This document shows positions 1 to 9,951 of a stretch of 64,000 nucleotides of DNA, one piece after another. The first letter of the stretch is position 1. Each line of letters begins with the position of its first letter. Origin of the DNA: Terricaulis sp. (lineage in GTDB: Bacteria; Pseudomonadota; Alphaproteobacteria; Caulobacterales; Aquidulcibacteraceae); contig JANPZV010000005.1 in assembly GCA_024707365.1 (NCBI GenBank), positions 372,001 to 436,000 on the forward strand, written 5' to 3'. A program made the translations under genes and the position numbers. The notes under the pieces were generated by a model that was not told the DNA's origin, did no database searches, and worked only from the letters and a program-made list of their open reading frames with translations.

Positions 1-81
1 ATCAAGGGCAAGCCAATTTGAACGGCGCCCATGGCGGGCCTTACGCCAATTGCCGCCGCAGCTAGGATTGATCGCACTCGC

Positions 82-390
82 ATGAAGAAACTTGTTCTGA
101 TCGGCGCCGCGCTTTTGCTTTCGGCATGCGTTTCGCACAATTTCAAGGAAGGCGAGCGCGCGGCGTGGCGTTGCGAAAGCGGGCAAGAATTCAGCCTGCG
201 GCGCGTGGCCGGCTACGTCGAAGTGTTCGCCGCCGGGCAAACCTACGCGCTGCAGCCTTCGGGCGAGGATGCTTTTTCAAACGGGCAAGTGACCTACAGC
301 GTGGCGCGCGGGCGCGCATCGCTGGCGGGCGCCGCCGGCGGGCCGTTTGAGAATTGCCGGCGCACCGGCGTGCTGCCGCGCGTGTGGTGA
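82..390 (+). CDS. small secreted lipoprotein, possibly MliC-like
   Basis: MKKLVLIGAALLLSAC lipobox; short secreted Cys-containing domain; ATG at 82 inside ORF 31..390. Confidence 0.6.
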   Translation: MKKLVLIGAALLLSACVSHNFKEGERAAWRCESGQEFSLRRVAGYVEVFAAGQTYALQPSGEDAFSNGQVTYSVARGRASLAGAAGGPFENCRRTGVLPRVW

Positions 391-391
391 G

Positions 392-901
392 ATGCGCGGT
401 TATTTTGGCATTGGGGCGGAGGAAATCTCCAAGCCCATGAATCTCGGCGCGCTGATGCGCAGCGCGCACGCCTTTGGCGCGAGCTTTTTCTTCACCATCA
501 ACGCGCACCCCAAAGTGCGCGAAGCCTATAACAGCGACACCTCCCGCAGCTTCGGGCATGTGCCCTATTATCCGTTCGAGGATGTGGCGGGGCTGCTTTT
601 GCCCAAGGGCTGCGCGCTGGTGGGCGTGGAGCTGACGGACGATGCGGTGGAGCTGCCGCGCTTTCAGCATCCGCAGGGCGCAGCCTATGTGCTGGGGCGC
701 GAACGCGGCTCGCTTTCTCCGGAAATGCTGGCGCGCTGCAAGCATGTGGTGAAGATCCCAACCAAGTTCTGCGTCAATGTGGGCGTTGCGGGGGCGCTGG
801 TTATGTATGATCGCTTGCTCGCGCATGGCGGATACCCTGCGCGCCCGATCATGCCAGGCGGCCCCGCCCCGGAACTTGTGGAGCATCCAAGGAAGAAATG
901 A
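392..901 (+). CDS. TrmH/SpoU-family RNA methyltransferase
   Basis: NLGALMRSAHAFGA, LGRERGSLS and NVGVAGALVMYD motifs of SPOUT methyltransferases. Confidence 0.8.
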   Translation: MRGYFGIGAEEISKPMNLGALMRSAHAFGASFFFTINAHPKVREAYNSDTSRSFGHVPYYPFEDVAGLLLPKGCALVGVELTDDAVELPRFQHPQGAAYVLGRERGSLSPEMLARCKHVVKIPTKFCVNVGVAGALVMYDRLLAHGGYPARPIMPGGPAPELVEHPRKK

Positions 902-1815
902 CCAATCTGCGCGCCACTTATGCAGGCCTTTCAGGCAATCTGCGCGGCGCGCTTTGGATGCTAGGATCATCGGCCGCCTTCACGCTGATGACGACGCTGA
1001 TCAAATATCTGGGCGATGATTACTCGCCCGGCTTGCAGGCGTTCTATCGCGCCGCCGCCGGCCTTGTCGTGCTGTTGCCGCTGATCCTCCGTAATCCGAG
1101 AGGCATGCTGCATACGACGCGGCCAGGGATCATGCTTTACCGCTCGCTCGCGGGCACGCTGGCGATGGTGCTTTCCTTCTGGGCGTACCAGAAGATGCCG
1201 CTGGCGGATGCGAACGCGCTTTCCTTCACGCGCACGCTTTGGATCGTGCCGCTGGCGATTGTGATCCTGCATGAGAAGATCGGGCCCTGGCGCATGGGCG
1301 CGACGCTTGTCGGCTTTGGCGGCGTGCTGCTGATGCTGCAGCCGGATGCGGATGGGCTGACGCTTTCCTGGCCGGCGGCGGCCGCGCTGGCGTCAGCGGC
1401 TTTGTTCGCCACCACGGTGACGGGCGTGAAGGTGCTGACCCGCGATCATGGCGCGCTGACGCTGATGGCCTGGGCGGCGGTGCTTGGTTTTTTGCTTTCC
1501 ATGCCGTTTGCAATCATCGATTGGCGCTGGCCCAGCCTCATCGATTTGGGGCTGCTGGCGCTGATGGGGATTTTGGGACTGGTGACGCAAGCCTTCTACA
1601 TCAAGGGCATGAGCATGGGCGATGCGGCGGCGATGGCGCCGATCGACTACATGCGCCTCATCTTTTCGATCCTGATCGGGCTGGCGCTGTTTAACGAGGT
1701 TCCGAACCTCATCACCATGATCGGCGCGCTGATTGTCATCGCTTCCACGCTGTTCATCACCCTGCGCGAGCTTTGGGTGAAGAAACTGCCAGCCCCGCCG
1801 ATCAACGCCGACTAG
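898..1815 (+). CDS. DMT/EamA-family transporter
   Basis: multiple TM helices with EamA repeats; ATGA overlap with upstream gene. Confidence 0.85.
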   Translation: MTNLRATYAGLSGNLRGALWMLGSSAAFTLMTTLIKYLGDDYSPGLQAFYRAAAGLVVLLPLILRNPRGMLHTTRPGIMLYRSLAGTLAMVLSFWAYQKMPLADANALSFTRTLWIVPLAIVILHEKIGPWRMGATLVGFGGVLLMLQPDADGLTLSWPAAAALASAALFATTVTGVKVLTRDHGALTLMAWAAVLGFLLSMPFAIIDWRWPSLIDLGLLALMGILGLVTQAFYIKGMSMGDAAAMAPIDYMRLIFSILIGLALFNEVPNLITMIGALIVIASTLFITLRELWVKKLPAPPINAD

Positions 1816-1866
1816 CCAAAATGCGGCCCGCTTGCCGAGCGGGCCGGCGATCCCCATAACGCGCGG

Positions 1867-2997
1867 ATGGCCCACGCCCTCCCCTCCAAACCCTCGCTCG
1901 CCGGGCTTTCCAAGCCTGCGCTGGCCGAGAAGCTGGTCGCCATCGGCGTTGAGCCTAAAAAGGCCAAGATGCGGGCCGAGCAGCTGTGGCGCTGGATTTA
2001 CCATTATGGCGTCACCGATTTTGCGGCGATGACCAATGTGGCCAAGGAGCTGCGCGCGACGCTGGCCGAACATTACAGCTTGGATCGCCCCGAGATCGTC
2101 ACGCAGCAAATCTCCAAGGACGGCACGCGCAAATTCCTGATCCGCTTCGGCCCCGGCATCGAGGGCGAGGCGGTGTTCATCCCGGACGTTGGCCGCTCTG
2201 GCGCGCTGTGCGTTTCGAGCCAGGTGGGCTGCACGCTCAACTGCACCTTCTGCCACACCGGCACGCAAAAGCTGGTGCGCAATCTGAGCGCGCAGGAGAT
2301 CGTCGCGCAAGTGATGATCACGCGCGACGCGCTCTCCGAATGGCCGACGGCGGAGCGGCCGCTGAATGACGGCGAGCGCCAGCTGACGAACATCGTGTTC
2401 ATGGGCATGGGCGAGCCGCTCTACAATCTCGACAACGTGGCCGAGGCGATCGACACGATCTCCGATGGCGACGGCATCTCCATCGGCCGCCGCCGCATCA
2501 CCGTGAGCACGGCGGGCGTCACGCCGAAAATCAAGGAGCTGGGCGAGCGCACCGGCGCGATGCTGGCGATCAGCTTGCACGCCACCAATGACGAGCTGCG
2601 CAATCAGCTCGTGCCGCTGAACAAGAAATACGATCTCGAAGAACTCTTCGCCGCGATCCGCACCTATCCGAGCCTCGGCAACGCCAAGCGGGTGACGTTC
2701 GAGTATGTGATGCTCAAGGGCGTGAACGATACGTTGGCCGAAGCGCGCGCGCTGGTGAAGCTGCTGGCGGGCATTCCGGCGAAGATCAATCTCATCCCGT
2801 TCAATCCCTGGCCCGGCAGCCCTTATGAGTGCGCCGATTGGGAAACGATCGAGAAATTCGCCGAGGTGCTGAACCGCGCCGGCTATTCATCGCCCATCCG
2901 CACCCCGCGCGGGCGCGATATTCTGGCCGCCTGCGGGCAGCTGCGCAGCGAAAGCGTAAAGCAGCGCGCGAGCGAGCGGCTGAAGGCGGAAGCTTAA
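1867..2997 (+). CDS. rlmN: 23S rRNA (adenine(2503)-C(2))-methyltransferase RlmN
   Basis: radical [39 protein letters not shown] motifs. Confidence 0.95.
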   Translation: MAHALPSKPSLAGLSKPALAEKLVAIGVEPKKAKMRAEQLWRWIYHYGVTDFAAMTNVAKELRATLAEHYSLDRPEIVTQQISKDGTRKFLIRFGPGIEGEAVFIPDVGRSGALCVSSQVGCTLNCTFCHTGTQKLVRNLSAQEIVAQVMITRDALSEWPTAERPLNDGERQLTNIVFMGMGEPLYNLDNVAEAIDTISDGDGISIGRRRITVSTAGVTPKIKELGERTGAMLAISLHATNDELRNQLVPLNKKYDLEELFAAIRTYPSLGNAKRVTFEYVMLKGVNDTLAEARALVKLLAGIPAKINLIPFNPWPGSPYECADWETIEKFAEVLNRAGYSSPIRTPRGRDILAACGQLRSESVKQRASERLKAEA

Positions 2998-4203
2998 GGC
3001 GCGGCCGTTTCGGCGGCGGGCGTTGGCGTGCATTGCGAATGCACCAAAGCGCAGGCGCGACCGTTGCGATGGCGGCAATCGTCAACCGCGACCACCGCCG
3101 CGTCATCCTGATTGTGCGCCCAAGCCAATCCCTGCAGCGCGATCGCCCGGGCTGATCGCCAAGGCGGCGCACACATTGCGGAACACATGCGCTTCACACC
3201 CGCCGCACGCAGCGGATGCTGCGCGCGCAGCTGCTTCCGGGCTCAGATAATCGGTTGAAAACGCAACGCGCCATGATGCGCGCGAAATGGCGATCGCGCC
3301 GAAACTATCGGCGTCCGGCCCGCCCGCGCCGCGCGCGTGCGCGAACGAGTAGCCCGGCAGCGCGGCGCGGCCTGCGCGCTCATCCGCTGCGATCTTGGCG
3401 TAAATCTCCGCGATCGCGGCTTGCGCATCGGCTGCATGCGCGCCGTGCGGGTGCATCGCCAGAAACGCGCGCAACGGCAGAAGGCGCGCAGGGTTGGTGG
3501 CGGTGCGGAAGGCGTCGGCTTCAAACGCGGCCATCATCTCAATGCCGAGGCCAAACTGCGCAAACTCAGCCGCCACCGAGGGATTGGACGCGAGCGCCTT
3601 ATCAACATCCTCGCGCGCAGCCATGGTTTGCCGCTGGCTCCACGAGGCCACGCCCCGCCCGAACACGCGCCAGGCCACGAACTGATCGCTGCCGCCAAGG
3701 CGAAGCGCCGTGTTGAAATCCGCCCACGCTTCACGGGCGCGATTTTGCTTTAAGCCGACAAGCCCGCGATTGCCGAAGGCGCTGGCGAGCAATGGCTCGA
3801 TTTCGATCGCGCGGTCACAATCGGCGCGGGCGCGGGTGAAATCGCCGGCGCGCGCGCGAAGCCAACAGCGCTGGCTGTAATCCTCGGGAAAGGGATCGCC
3901 TTGGCCAATGGCGCGATCAAGATCGCGCTGGGCGCCGTCGAAATCGCGCGCGCCAATGCGCAGCGAGGCGCGCAAACGCAGCGCATCGGCGCGGGCGTCA
4001 AGGCCGATGGCTTGATCGAGCGCGGTAAGCGCTCCAGCGCGATCGCCCGCTTCGGATGCGCTTTGCGCTTGATCGTAGAGCGCTTGGGCCTCTTCACGCG
4101 CGGCCGCGCTTGGCGGCGGCCTCACCCCGGACAGCACAAGCGCGGCCGTGCCCGCCGCCAGCGCGAGCACAACGCCCGCCACCATCATCACGCGCTTAGC
4201 CAT
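2994..4203 (-). pseudogene. TPR protein with C-terminal DUF4189-like domain, frameshifted
   Basis: ORF 3103..4236(-) carries TPR plus the start of DUF4189 (GAIAISRASW...CGGCEAHVFRNVCAALAIS); continuation GLAWAHNQDDAAVVAVDDCRHRNGRACALVHSQC lies in another frame (ORF 2994..3197). Confidence 0.7.
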
Positions 4204-4308
4204 CACAGCGCCCCACCCTTGTAGGGCAAGTATCATCCGAATTTCGCGCCAAGGATAGGCGCGCCGGCCTAGACCCTCTAAAAAGCCCCGAACTCAAAGG
4301 ACCAATTT

Positions 4309-4821
4309 ATGACCACGCAGACGCTGACCGCCCCAGGACTGGTTTTGCGCCCGCTTGAGCTTGCCGATGCGGAGGCGCTCTACGCCGCGCATGGCGATGC
4401 GGAGAGCCATCAATATTGGTCCTCGCCCGCGCACAAGAACGTGGAAGAAACGCGCGCCTATATCGAAGAGACGCTGGCCATCAAGGGCGCGCATGTGTGG
4501 GCGATCACCGAGAGCGGCGGGGCGGCGCTGGGGCGCATCGCGCTGTTTGTTTTGCGCGAGGGCGTGGGCGAGATCGGGGTGATTATGCGCCCCGAAGCGA
4601 GCGGGCGCGGGCTTGCCTCCAAGGCGCTCGATCTTGTGCTGGCGCATGGGTTTGGGCCGCTTGGCCTGCACCGCGTTGCGGCCGACATCGACCCAGACAA
4701 TTCCAGCTCGATCTCACTCTTCCTGCGCGCGGGCTTTACGCAAGAAGGCGTGCTGCGCGCCAATTGGAAAACCCATATCGGCGTGCGCGACAGCGTGATC
4801 ATGGCGAAATTGAAGGTTTAG
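4309..4821 (+). CDS. GNAT-family N-acetyltransferase (RimJ/RimL-like)
   Basis: LRPLELADAEALYAAH...GEIGVIMRPEASGRGLASKAL...RVAADIDPDNSSSISLFLRAGF. Confidence 0.85.
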   Translation: MTTQTLTAPGLVLRPLELADAEALYAAHGDAESHQYWSSPAHKNVEETRAYIEETLAIKGAHVWAITESGGAALGRIALFVLREGVGEIGVIMRPEASGRGLASKALDLVLAHGFGPLGLHRVAADIDPDNSSSISLFLRAGFTQEGVLRANWKTHIGVRDSVIMAKLKV

Positions 4822-4876
4822 GCTTCGTTTCGCCACCGATGCGCGACCGCTTGGCGACTCATGCTAAGCGCGCGGC

Positions 4877-5284
4877 ATGACTGAGATTGCTCAACTTCTT
4901 GCGTTTGTTCTGGCCGGCATGGGCCTTGGCTGGATTGCGCTGTTTTCCTTCGTGGTTTCGCCGGTTTCCTACACCACCTTCGATGGCGGGCGGGCCGAGC
5001 GGATCGTGAAAGCGGTGATGCAGCGCGGGCATGGCCTCTTGGGCGTGATCTGCTTTTTCGCCGCGATCGCCGCGCTGGTGGCGGGCGCCGTCGCGGGCGC
5101 GAGCGTGGCGTTGATCGCGGGGATCTTCGCGTTCCTCTGCCGCTTTGCGCTGGCGCCGCGTGAGGACAAGCCAATCAAAGGCCGGCGCGTGCTGAAAACC
5201 GCGCGCATCGTCGCGTCGGGCCTCACGGCCTTCATCATGCTGGTGCTGATCGCGGCAATCGTGCTGACGGCGCTGGGGATTTAA
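4877..5284 (+). CDS. small integral membrane protein
   Basis: four hydrophobic segments; clean ORF with ATG start. Confidence 0.6.
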   Translation: MTEIAQLLAFVLAGMGLGWIALFSFVVSPVSYTTFDGGRAERIVKAVMQRGHGLLGVICFFAAIAALVAGAVAGASVALIAGIFAFLCRFALAPREDKPIKGRRVLKTARIVASGLTAFIMLVLIAAIVLTALGI

Positions 5285-5288
5285 GAGG

Positions 5289-5347
5289 GTCAGTCGTGAA
5301 TGGTCAATCGTCAATAGAAGGTTGGCGATTGACCACTCACGACTGAC
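5289..5347. repeat. 22-bp near-perfect inverted repeat between convergent genes
   Basis: GTCAGTCGTGAATGGTCAATCG / CGATTGACCACTCACGACTGAC, 1 mismatch, 15-nt loop. Confidence 0.85.
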
Positions 5348-5352
5348 TTCGC

Positions 5353-6998
5353 CTAAGCCGCTTCACTCGCTTCCATCGCCGCGCGTTCGGCGCGGGCGAT
5401 CCAGGTGGCGATGTCATCGGGCGTCGGCGCAGGCGCCGTGCCCCAGGCGCGTTGGCCTTCATCTGAAATGCCCCATTCGGCGATGGCTTCGCACAGCGCG
5501 ACCGCATCGTGCGCCTTGAGCGCTTCCGCATCACGCACGCCGCACGCGACCAGCGCTTGCGCCTCGCGTGAGCGCAGGCCCGGCACGGTGCAGGCCAGCA
5601 GCGCTTGCGCCTGCCAATCGCGGATCACCTGCGCGGAGATGTGGCGCACATTGATCTGGGTTTGCTTTTCATCGGGCGAGGCCGCGAGCAGATCGGCGAT
5701 GGTGCGCACGCCGACAGCTTCAAGCCGGCGCGCGGTTTTCGGGCCAATCGAAGGCGCCTTTTCCACCGGCGCGCGCCCATCGAGCGTGTAGCGCGGCAGG
5801 TTCTTTTCATCCTTGGCGCGCGGGGCGCCTTCGGGCAGATCGCGCGGGAGCTTTGGCTCCTTCTCGGCTTTGGGCGCCTCCTCCACGGCCGCAACGATGG
5901 GCGTGACCTTTTTCAATTTCGGCGGGTTTGGCCGCCGGTTTGGGCGCAGGCTTGGGCTTTGGCGCAGGCTTGGGCTTGGCCTCTGCTTTTGGCTTGGGCG
6001 CAGGCTTTGGTTTCGGCGCAGGCTTGGGCGTACCTGTTGATTGCGTGCCGATCTCGCGCGGCCATTGCGCATCAAGCGAGGAGAGCGGGGTGTTCATCAC
6101 CTCGGCGGCGTAGAGCGCGCGCACGACCTTATCATCATCGCCCAAGGTGGCGCGGACTTTGCCGGTGCGCTGGAATTCCTGGAATTGCGCCTCGACCTCT
6201 TTGCGGGAGGCGGCGTCATCCATCAGCTTGAGCACGGCCTGGATCGGGGTTTCGAGCGCCAGGAAGAACGCCTGCAGCCCGCCGCCGATCTTGGGCGGCG
6301 ACACCGCAGCTTCCGCAAACGCGCGATCAAGGATACGCGAAAAGCCGACAGCCGCGTGGCCGACAAGCCCTGCGATGGCTTCGCGGATGTCCTGATCAAG
6401 CCCGGCTGGCGGATCCTTCACGCCGACGGCGAAATCATAATGATCGATGATCAGCTCATAATGCTTGGTCGAGGCTTGCGCGCCCGCACGCACCATTTCA
6501 GCCAGCCACTTTTCGCTCGCGGGCGTTTCCATCTGCGGATAGCCGCCGCGCGCTTCGATGATCTTTTGGAAGATGCCGTAGGATTTGGAGAAGCTCCATT
6601 CCACCGCGCGGTGGATGACGCCCTCTTCCTCGGTTTGATGCGTGTGGAACGGCTGGATCGGATCGCAATAATAATGGCTGAGCACCCCGGCCGACCAGGC
6701 GGCCTGGCGCCAGTCCTTCGCCGCGAGCGCGCGCACCGTGCGGCGATACCATTCCTCGCACGCTTCGATGGCGCCGCCCCAATCGTTATCGCGCACATGC
6801 AGAACGTGGTTCTTGAAATCCTTGAACGTATCGTCGGGCGCCTTGGCGCGCTTTGAGATAATCGTCGTGATAATGCAGCAGGAGATTGCGCCAATGCTCG
6901 GCCTCTTCGCTGCGCAAATGGCGCAGCGCATCGACGGCGAGCCGGTGATGGTTGGACCGGCACCGGCTGGCGAAAACAATTGCATAGAGCAAGGACAT
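5353..6998 (-). pseudogene. zinc-dependent phospholipase C-like protein with Pro/Lys-rich linker and DUF4332-like C-terminus, two frameshifts
   Basis: MSLLYAIVFASRCRSNHHRLAVDALRHL (ORF 6786..6998) + HVLHVRDNDWGGA...HYYCDPIQPFHTHQTEEEG (ORF 5807..7015) + SIGPKTARRLEAVGVRTIADLLAASPDE (ORF 5353..6075). Confidence 0.7.
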
Positions 6999-7065
6999 GC
7001 CCGAACGCGCCTCAATTATGAATAGCGCGTTAAAGCTGGGTTGATTTCCTTAGCGAGCGGTTAAT

Positions 7066-8724
7066 TCAGATGCCCCAATCCTCAAGCAAAGCGTTCACCA
7101 GCCGCTCCTGGCGCTGCTCGATATGGTCATAGGACCAATCGAGGCAAGGGCGCAGATCCTCCGTCAGCGCGTGGACCGGGGCGCTCGACGTTTCAAAATA
7201 GACTTTGCGCTTATCTGGGAAAGGCTTGTGGCCGGCTGCGTCCTGCTGGGCTTGGTTGATCAGCGTGAGATTGCCGAGCAAATGGCACACATCCTCACGA
7301 CGCTTGGGATAGGGAAAGCGTTCCTCCCACCAGGCATGGCTGCCCTTGGGCAAGATGTGCTCGGCGGTGACATCATCGCGCATGTTGAGCAGCCGCCCGT
7401 TCGGCAGCGACGCCTCAATGCGGATCAGCAACAAACGACGCGTGCGGTCACGCTTGCGCGAGCGATTGAGGATATCCACCAGCTTGCTTTGCTCGCTGGC
7501 GGTGAGCTCAAGCTCGGCGCCGCCATTCTTGGCTTCGGCCACATAAAGCAGCCGATCATCGCCGACGGCGGCCAGCGCTTTCTTGTAACGCGCCGCCTGT
7601 TTGCGGCCATCGACCACTGAAAGTTCACAGGCGAAGGTGAACAGATCGAGCGCGCGGAAGAAGCGGCGCGCGCGTTCGTGGTCTTGCCCGTGCTTGACCA
7701 GGAACGCCATGGCCGCAGGCGCCCAATCCCACCGCTCCACCTGCTTGAGCACATGGATGCGCCGGTTCACCTCGGCGCTATAGGGGCCGACATCCACGTT
7801 GGCGTGGAAGATGGCGTGCAGCACCTCGCCATGGCGCGGCAGATCCTCGAACAAGAATTTGCGCACCCCGCCCGCTTTATCGACCGCGTAACGGAACGCG
7901 GCGAGATCACCAGGCGAAAGCAGCGGCGCGCCCGTGAGCAGAAGCGGCATCATGTTCAGCAGCTCGGCGAAATCTTCGCGGCGGAAACGCTCCTCGATCC
8001 GCTCCCATTTGCGCGCGGCGTCATCGGCTTCGCTGTTGGTGAGGCCCGCGTTCTCGATCAGGTCAGATTTGATGATGTCGGCGCCGGACAAAGGAGAGCC
8101 CCGCATGTTGAGCGCATTGAACACGGTTTGCGCGCAGCCGCGCTCCTCGGCGTCCACGACGTTGAGCGTGCAGCTGCGGGCCACGTAGGACATGAACGCA
8201 TCGAGCACGCGATCATCGACCTGCAATTCGCTATCGATCACCGATGCGGCGGTGGCGATCGCATCGCGGGATTCGATGCCGATTTCGGGATAGCGGGCAA
8301 GCTCCGGCATTTTTCCCGGCTCCTGCACGAGACCGCGGAAAAAGTGCACGTCATCCTCGCGCAGCAGGATGCGCGCGTCATCGCCGTCCATCACCAATTG
8401 CTGGTATGTCTTGGCGCGATTGGGCAATCGATCGCGCACATAGGCGATCACCATCGTCAGCGTGGCCAAGCGCTGCTGGCCATCGCAAATTTCAAGCTTG
8501 CCCTTGTTTTTCACCAGCACGATCTCGCCGATGAAATAGAACGTGGCGTTGCGCTCAAACGCGCCCCACAAATCCTTGATAAGCTGGCGCACCTCGCCCT
8601 CGCCCCAGGTATAGGCGCGCTGATAGCGCGGCACTTTGAGCCCGCCCTTGCGCATAAGCACGGCGGCGATGTTGAGAATTTGCGAGGAGAGGCCTTTTGG
8701 CGTCGCGCCAAATTCGTCTGACAT
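7066..8724 (-). CDS. DUF262/DUF1524 (GmrSD-like) protein
   Basis: VPRYQRAYTW, ICDGQQRLATLT (DGQQR) and C-terminal AEHILPKG...LGNLTLINQAQ motif. Confidence 0.85.
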   Translation of the reverse strand: MSDEFGATPKGLSSQILNIAAVLMRKGGLKVPRYQRAYTWGEGEVRQLIKDLWGAFERNATFYFIGEIVLVKNKGKLEICDGQQRLATLTMVIAYVRDRLPNRAKTYQQLVMDGDDARILLREDDVHFFRGLVQEPGKMPELARYPEIGIESRDAIATAASVIDSELQVDDRVLDAFMSYVARSCTLNVVDAEERGCAQTVFNALNMRGSPLSGADIIKSDLIENAGLTNSEADDAARKWERIEERFRREDFAELLNMMPLLLTGAPLLSPGDLAAFRYAVDKAGGVRKFLFEDLPRHGEVLHAIFHANVDVGPYSAEVNRRIHVLKQVERWDWAPAAMAFLVKHGQDHERARRFFRALDLFTFACELSVVDGRKQAARYKKALAAVGDDRLLYVAEAKNGGAELELTASEQSKLVDILNRSRKRDRTRRLLLIRIEASLPNGRLLNMRDDVTAEHILPKGSHAWWEERFPYPKRREDVCHLLGNLTLINQAQQDAAGHKPFPDKRKVYFETSSAPVHALTEDLRPCLDWSYDHIEQRQERLVNALLEDWGI

Positions 8725-8817
8725 CGCGTCCCCCTTGGTTCCCGCTGTTTTGTAATTGTCATGAAATCGTGAGCGAGGCAGCGCCGCGACGCAATATGAC
8801 GCGCACGAAAGAATGCA

Positions 8818-9687
8818 TCAGCGCGCGCAATGTACCCTTGCAGCAACGCTGCAGCTTACGCGGAGGCGATGTCCCGCGATCGGCGCGGTGTCAAAGCCAG
8901 GATCGGCGCCGATGCCCGCAAGCACGGAAAAGCCGCGCGCGGCGAACGCCGGCGCCAGCGCATGCGCTTGGCGCGCATCGGTGAAGCCGGCGCGGCGCGC
9001 GCGCGCCAGCCCCGGCGGCGGTGAAAGAAGCTGCGCTACACGCCGCGCGATCGCGGCGCCGGAATCGAGCCAGAGGCACGCGCGCGGCGCAGCGGCGGCG
9101 AGATCAGCCGCCAGCAGCGGAAAGTGCGTGCACGCCAGCGCGACGACATCGACGTCTTGCCCATTTGGGGCGCCGAAAAGACCTCCGATCGCTTCCGTGA
9201 TGGCCTCGTTGCGCGCCGGCGCGCCCGCGAGCCGGCGCTCGGCCTCCTCAACCAAAGCGGCCGAGCCGAAACGGACCACGATTTTATCCGCCGCGAACTG
9301 CGCGATGAGATCATCGGTATAGGTTCGGCGCACGGTAGCGGGGGTGGCGAGCAGGCCGATCACCCCGGTTTGGCTCTGCGCCGCGGCCGGCTTCACCGGC
9401 GGCACCACGCCGACGACGGGCGCATCCACCGCCGCGCGGACAGCGTCGAGCGCGATGGTGGAGGCGGTGTTGCAGGCGATCACAATCAGATCCGGCGCCC
9501 ATTGCGCCGCCAGCGCCGCCAGCAAAGCCGGCACGCGCGCACGTAATTGCGTATCCGATTTGAGCCCGTACGGCAGCCACGCATTGTCGGCCGCGTAATC
9601 GAGCTCATAGCCTGCGCCGCTTGCCGCCAACGCATCGAGCACGGAGAGGCCGCCGACACCCGAATCAAACAGCAGAACGCGCTTCAT
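8818..9687 (-). CDS. murI: glutamate racemase
   Basis: FDSGVGGLSVL, VIACNTASTIAL, ALACTHFPLL motifs. Confidence 0.93.
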   Translation of the reverse strand: MKRVLLFDSGVGGLSVLDALAASGAGYELDYAADNAWLPYGLKSDTQLRARVPALLAALAAQWAPDLIVIACNTASTIALDAVRAAVDAPVVGVVPPVKPAAAQSQTGVIGLLATPATVRRTYTDDLIAQFAADKIVVRFGSAALVEEAERRLAGAPARNEAITEAIGGLFGAPNGQDVDVVALACTHFPLLAADLAAAAPRACLWLDSGAAIARRVAQLLSPPPGLARARRAGFTDARQAHALAPAFAARGFSVLAGIGADPGFDTAPIAGHRLRVSCSVAARVHCAR

Positions 9688-9951
9688 GCTCTGTGCAAAA
9701 CCCGCTTTTCAGCGCCCGCGCGCGTTAACCTTTTCACTTTTTCATAACCAAAAGCAGAAGCACGAATTGTCCACAGCATGTTTGAATTCATAAGTGTTTT
9801 CTCGATCGCGACTGAGCGCGCGGTAGGCTGCGCGCTTTCCTGTGGAACTGTTTGTTAAGCCTATTGGCGAGAATCAGCGAGTGCGTTTAGCAAGGTGGAC
9901 GGGGTTTTCGTCTGCGCGCCGCGAGCGCGTCGGCAAACGGGGTCAAGTTTT

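Noticed and set aside
1393-2580. 395-aa minus-strand ORF over the EamA transporter and rlmN
   Set aside because: Antisense high-GC artefact rich in R/H/A/G.
7678-8721. 347-aa plus-strand ORF within the GmrSD-like gene
   Set aside because: Antisense frame without domain-like features.
9720-9880. AT-rich region with TTGTCCACA and TGTGGAA, considered as a replication origin
   Set aside because: Only one good DnaA-box-like match and no origin-associated genes nearby; more likely a murI/MBL-gene promoter region.
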